The notes beneath the pieces were generated by a model that saw only the letters and a list, made by a program, of their open reading frames with translations, was not told the DNA's origin and did not search any database. Below, one piece after another: positions 62,283 to 64,000 of a stretch of DNA of 64,000 nt (its first letter is position 1; each line of letters begins with the position of its first letter). The translations under genes were made by a program, and so were the position numbers. Source of the stretch: Pseudomonas denitrificans (nom. rej.) (GTDB lineage Bacteria > Pseudomonadota > Gammaproteobacteria > Pseudomonadales > Pseudomonadaceae); assembly GCF_008807415.1 (NCBI RefSeq), contig NZ_CP043626.1:3100001-3164000 (forward strand), read 5' to 3'.

Positions 62283-63434
62283 TCAGAGCGGCGAAATGAC
62301 CGGCCGCAGAGCATTCCAAGCGTGACAACTGGGACATTGCCAGTGCAGTTCGCGACCGGCAAAACCGCACTTGCCGCATCGATAGCGCGGCATTGTCTTA
62401 TACAACCCGATGATTATTGGAGCGATTTTTCCCGTCGCCGAGTCTTTTTCAGTGTCGTTCCCCACTACTTCCAGGTATTCGCCCACACCTTGCCAGGAGG
62501 GATGGCGCTCCACCCGTTCCAGCAGGCTTTCGCGCCAGCTGGAAGAACGCCCTGGCTGATCGCTTTCAGCCAACAACGCGAGGATCGCCGGAGGCACTTC
62601 CTCCCCCCCTGCCAGCTCGCGCAAACAGGCCAGCACCTCGGGCCGGGCAAGGCCGTCGTGGCGACGCAGCAGGGGTACTATCTCGCCCAGGAAGGCCTTG
62701 GCATCGCTCGCCAGCTCGCCGATGGTAGCGACAGCAGCGGCCGGATCCTTGCGCCACAACTCGCAGTCCAGCCGCATCAGCAGAGCGCGTACGCAGCGCT
62801 TGTCGACGCGACGAGCCTCGCGCAGCAATTCCTGCATGGCACTGCGATCCCCGGTCTTGCCTTTCTCCTGAGCGAGCTCGCAATAATAGTTGGCCAGCGC
62901 GGCGCTCAGCTCGGGGCGGCTCGGTACCAGCCGGGCGGCCAGTTCGATGGCGCGCGACCAGTTCTTCTCGCGTTCGCAGATCAGCCGCTGCTCGTCGAGC
63001 GCCTCGAGAGAGATGGGCTCATCACGCTGCCGAGTCAGTTCGTCCAGCAACTCCTCGGCACTGCCGAGCAAGCCGCCAGCGATGTAGTCACGGGCCAGTT
63101 CCAGGCGTACTTGCGCCACCAGCGAGCCATCCTCGCCAGCGCGACCCAGCAAATCCTGGTGTATGTGGATGGCCTTTTCGATATCGCCGCGACGGCGGAA
63201 CAGGTTGCCAACGTGCAGATGGCTTTCGAGCGTTTCCGGGCTGACGACCAGGCCCTGGGAAAGGCTTTCCAGCGCGTCGTCGGAATGTCGCTCCAGCAGA
63301 TTGTGCATGCTGTGGACGCGCGCCCGGAGGTTCGATTCGGGCGCTGGCTGGGTGCGGGAAAGCGAGCGACGCCCCATCCACCAGCCGATGGCCAGGGCGC
63401 AGAAGAAGAACAGCGTGGCAATGACGCTAGGCAT
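62283..63434 (-). CDS. lapB: Lipopolysaccharide assembly protein LapB
   Basis: N-terminal transmembrane anchor (about 1-18), TPR repeats (about 60-320) and a C-terminal rubredoxin-like zinc domain (YRCGKCGFAG and WQCPSCHAW). LapB tunes LpxC degradation and LPS synthesis. 383 residues. ATG 63434 overlaps the lapA end by eight bases, so the two are coupled. Confidence 0.93.
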   Translation of the reverse strand: MPSVIATLFFFCALAIGWWMGRRSLSRTQPAPESNLRARVHSMHNLLERHSDDALESLSQGLVVSPETLESHLHVGNLFRRRGDIEKAIHIHQDLLGRAGEDGSLVAQVRLELARDYIAGGLLGSAEELLDELTRQRDEPISLEALDEQRLICEREKNWSRAIELAARLVPSRPELSAALANYYCELAQEKGKTGDRSAMQELLREARRVDKRCVRALLMRLDCELWRKDPAAAVATIGELASDAKAFLGEIVPLLRRHDGLARPEVLACLRELAGGEEVPPAILALLAESDQPGRSSSWRESLLERVERHPSWQGVGEYLEVVGNDTEKDSATGKIAPIIIGLYKTMPRYRCGKCGFAGRELHWQCPSCHAWNALRPVISPL

Positions 63435-63732
63435 GGTCCGTCAGCGACTTTTCACGCAGCGCGTCATTCTCCTTGCGGAAACGGGTGACCTCGGAGCGCA
63501 GCCCGGTCATGCGGACGTGCGTCTTCGCGCGGAAGGGAATGCTCAGCAGCAGGCCGATCACGCCGCCGACGATGAAGGCAAGGGAGATGAAGATCACCAG
63601 CGGCCACTGCGGCGACTGCCAGCCGAGGAAGGTCAGCTGCGCGGGCTGCAGGTTTTCAAGGACGAAAACCACGACGACGGCGGCCAGGACGACCAGCGCC
63701 AGAATCAGCAGGAAACGTTTTGCCCGAAGCAT
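63427..63732 (-). CDS. lapA: Lipopolysaccharide assembly protein LapA (DUF1049)
   Basis: Small membrane protein of 101 residues with two transmembrane segments (about 6-26 and 44-66) and a cytoplasmic coiled tail. Partner of LapB. ATG 63732 with AAGGAG five bases upstream is preferred over GTG 63738. Confidence 0.92.
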   Translation of the reverse strand: MLRAKRFLLILALVVLAAVVVVFVLENLQPAQLTFLGWQSPQWPLVIFISLAFIVGGVIGLLLSIPFRAKTHVRMTGLRSEVTRFRKENDALREKSLTDHA

Positions 63733-63765
63733 GGACACTCCTTCTTGAAGACGGATACCCCGGGG

Positions 63766-64000
63766 TCACTCGGGTTCGTTGACGCGGTCGCGCAGCTCCT
63801 TGCCGGGCTTGAAGTGCGGGACGAACTTGCCGTCCAGGCGCACGGACTCGCCAGTCTTCGGATTACGGCCGGTGCGCGGCGCACGGTAATGCAGCGAGAA
63901 GCTACCGAAACCCCGGATTTCGATGCGATCCCCAGTGGCCAGAGCCTGGGACATTTGCTCAAGCATGGTCTTGATCGCCAGCTCCACATCCTTTGCGGAA
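63766..64000 (-). CDS. ihfB: Integration host factor subunit beta, 5' end cut by window edge
   Basis: DNA-bending protein, here lacking its first 16-17 residues. [20 protein letters not shown] and [18 protein letters not shown] are the conserved arm and C-terminal helix. It starts the ihfB-lapA-lapB-wbp run. Confidence 0.95.
   Translation of the reverse strand, partial: SAKDVELAIKTMLEQMSQALATGDRIEIRGFGSFSLHYRAPRTGRNPKTGESVRLDGKFVPHFKPGKELRDRVNEPE

Overview
The window is a high-GC, gene-dense chromosomal segment of a Pseudomonas. Gene content and order (pepN to nadK, fadH, metZ-purF-cvpA-dedD-folC-accD-trpF-truA-fimV, asd-leuB-leuD-leuC, ibpA, eda, gltX, emrAB-like genes, uvrB, comEA-wbpM, lapAB-ihfB) match, from memory, the backbone of the P. 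aeruginosa group. The genus call is firm; the species is not determined. No phage, plasmid, insertion sequence or CRISPR array is visible.

Layout. 1-9.5 kb: partial pepN, two small conserved genes, a rhomboid protease, a phosphoesterase, NAD kinase, a DUF1853 protein, a PLP enzyme and a coiled-coil protein. 9.8-14.3 kb: fadH, an anchored nitrilase-family enzyme coupled to an AraC regulator, and a 28-codon gene. 14.4-14.8 kb: a tRNA-Asp/Asp/Val operon. 15-24 kb: a minus-strand biosynthetic run (SDR, metZ, purF, cvpA, dedD, folC, accD, trpF, truA). 24-35 kb: fimV, an Asd-like gene, a short FimV paralogue, asd, leuB, a methyltransferase, leuD and leuC, with a divergent LysR gene. 36-42 kb: a four-PAS GGDEF-EAL protein, then a cupin regulator facing a D-amino-acid dehydrogenase-like/RidA/YkvI operon. 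42-47.6 kb: ibpA with a heat-shock promoter and RNA thermometer, then SDR, dusC, thioesterase, eda, hydrolase and tetR. 47.7-57.6 kb: tRNA-Glu/Ala x2, gltX, an emrAB-like pump with a LysR gene, uvrB, an aromatic aminotransferase, and tRNA-Asn followed by an unusual tandem repeat. 57.6-64 kb: comEA, wbpM, wbpL, a WbpV/WbpK-like reductase, lapB, lapA and partial ihfB.

Two cautions and highlights. Six conserved genes (including leuC, uvrB and wbpL) are each broken by the loss of one base in a short G/C run; this looks like systematic sequence error, not six real pseudogenes. The most unusual DNA is a 143-144 bp tandem repeat after tRNA-Asn in which each unit starts with a copy of the tRNA 3' end and carries its own terminator. 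Other points worth following are an apparent tandem duplication of an asd-fimV pair, a candidate D-amino-acid catabolic operon, and a very small O-antigen locus with no wzx, wzy or wzz visible.
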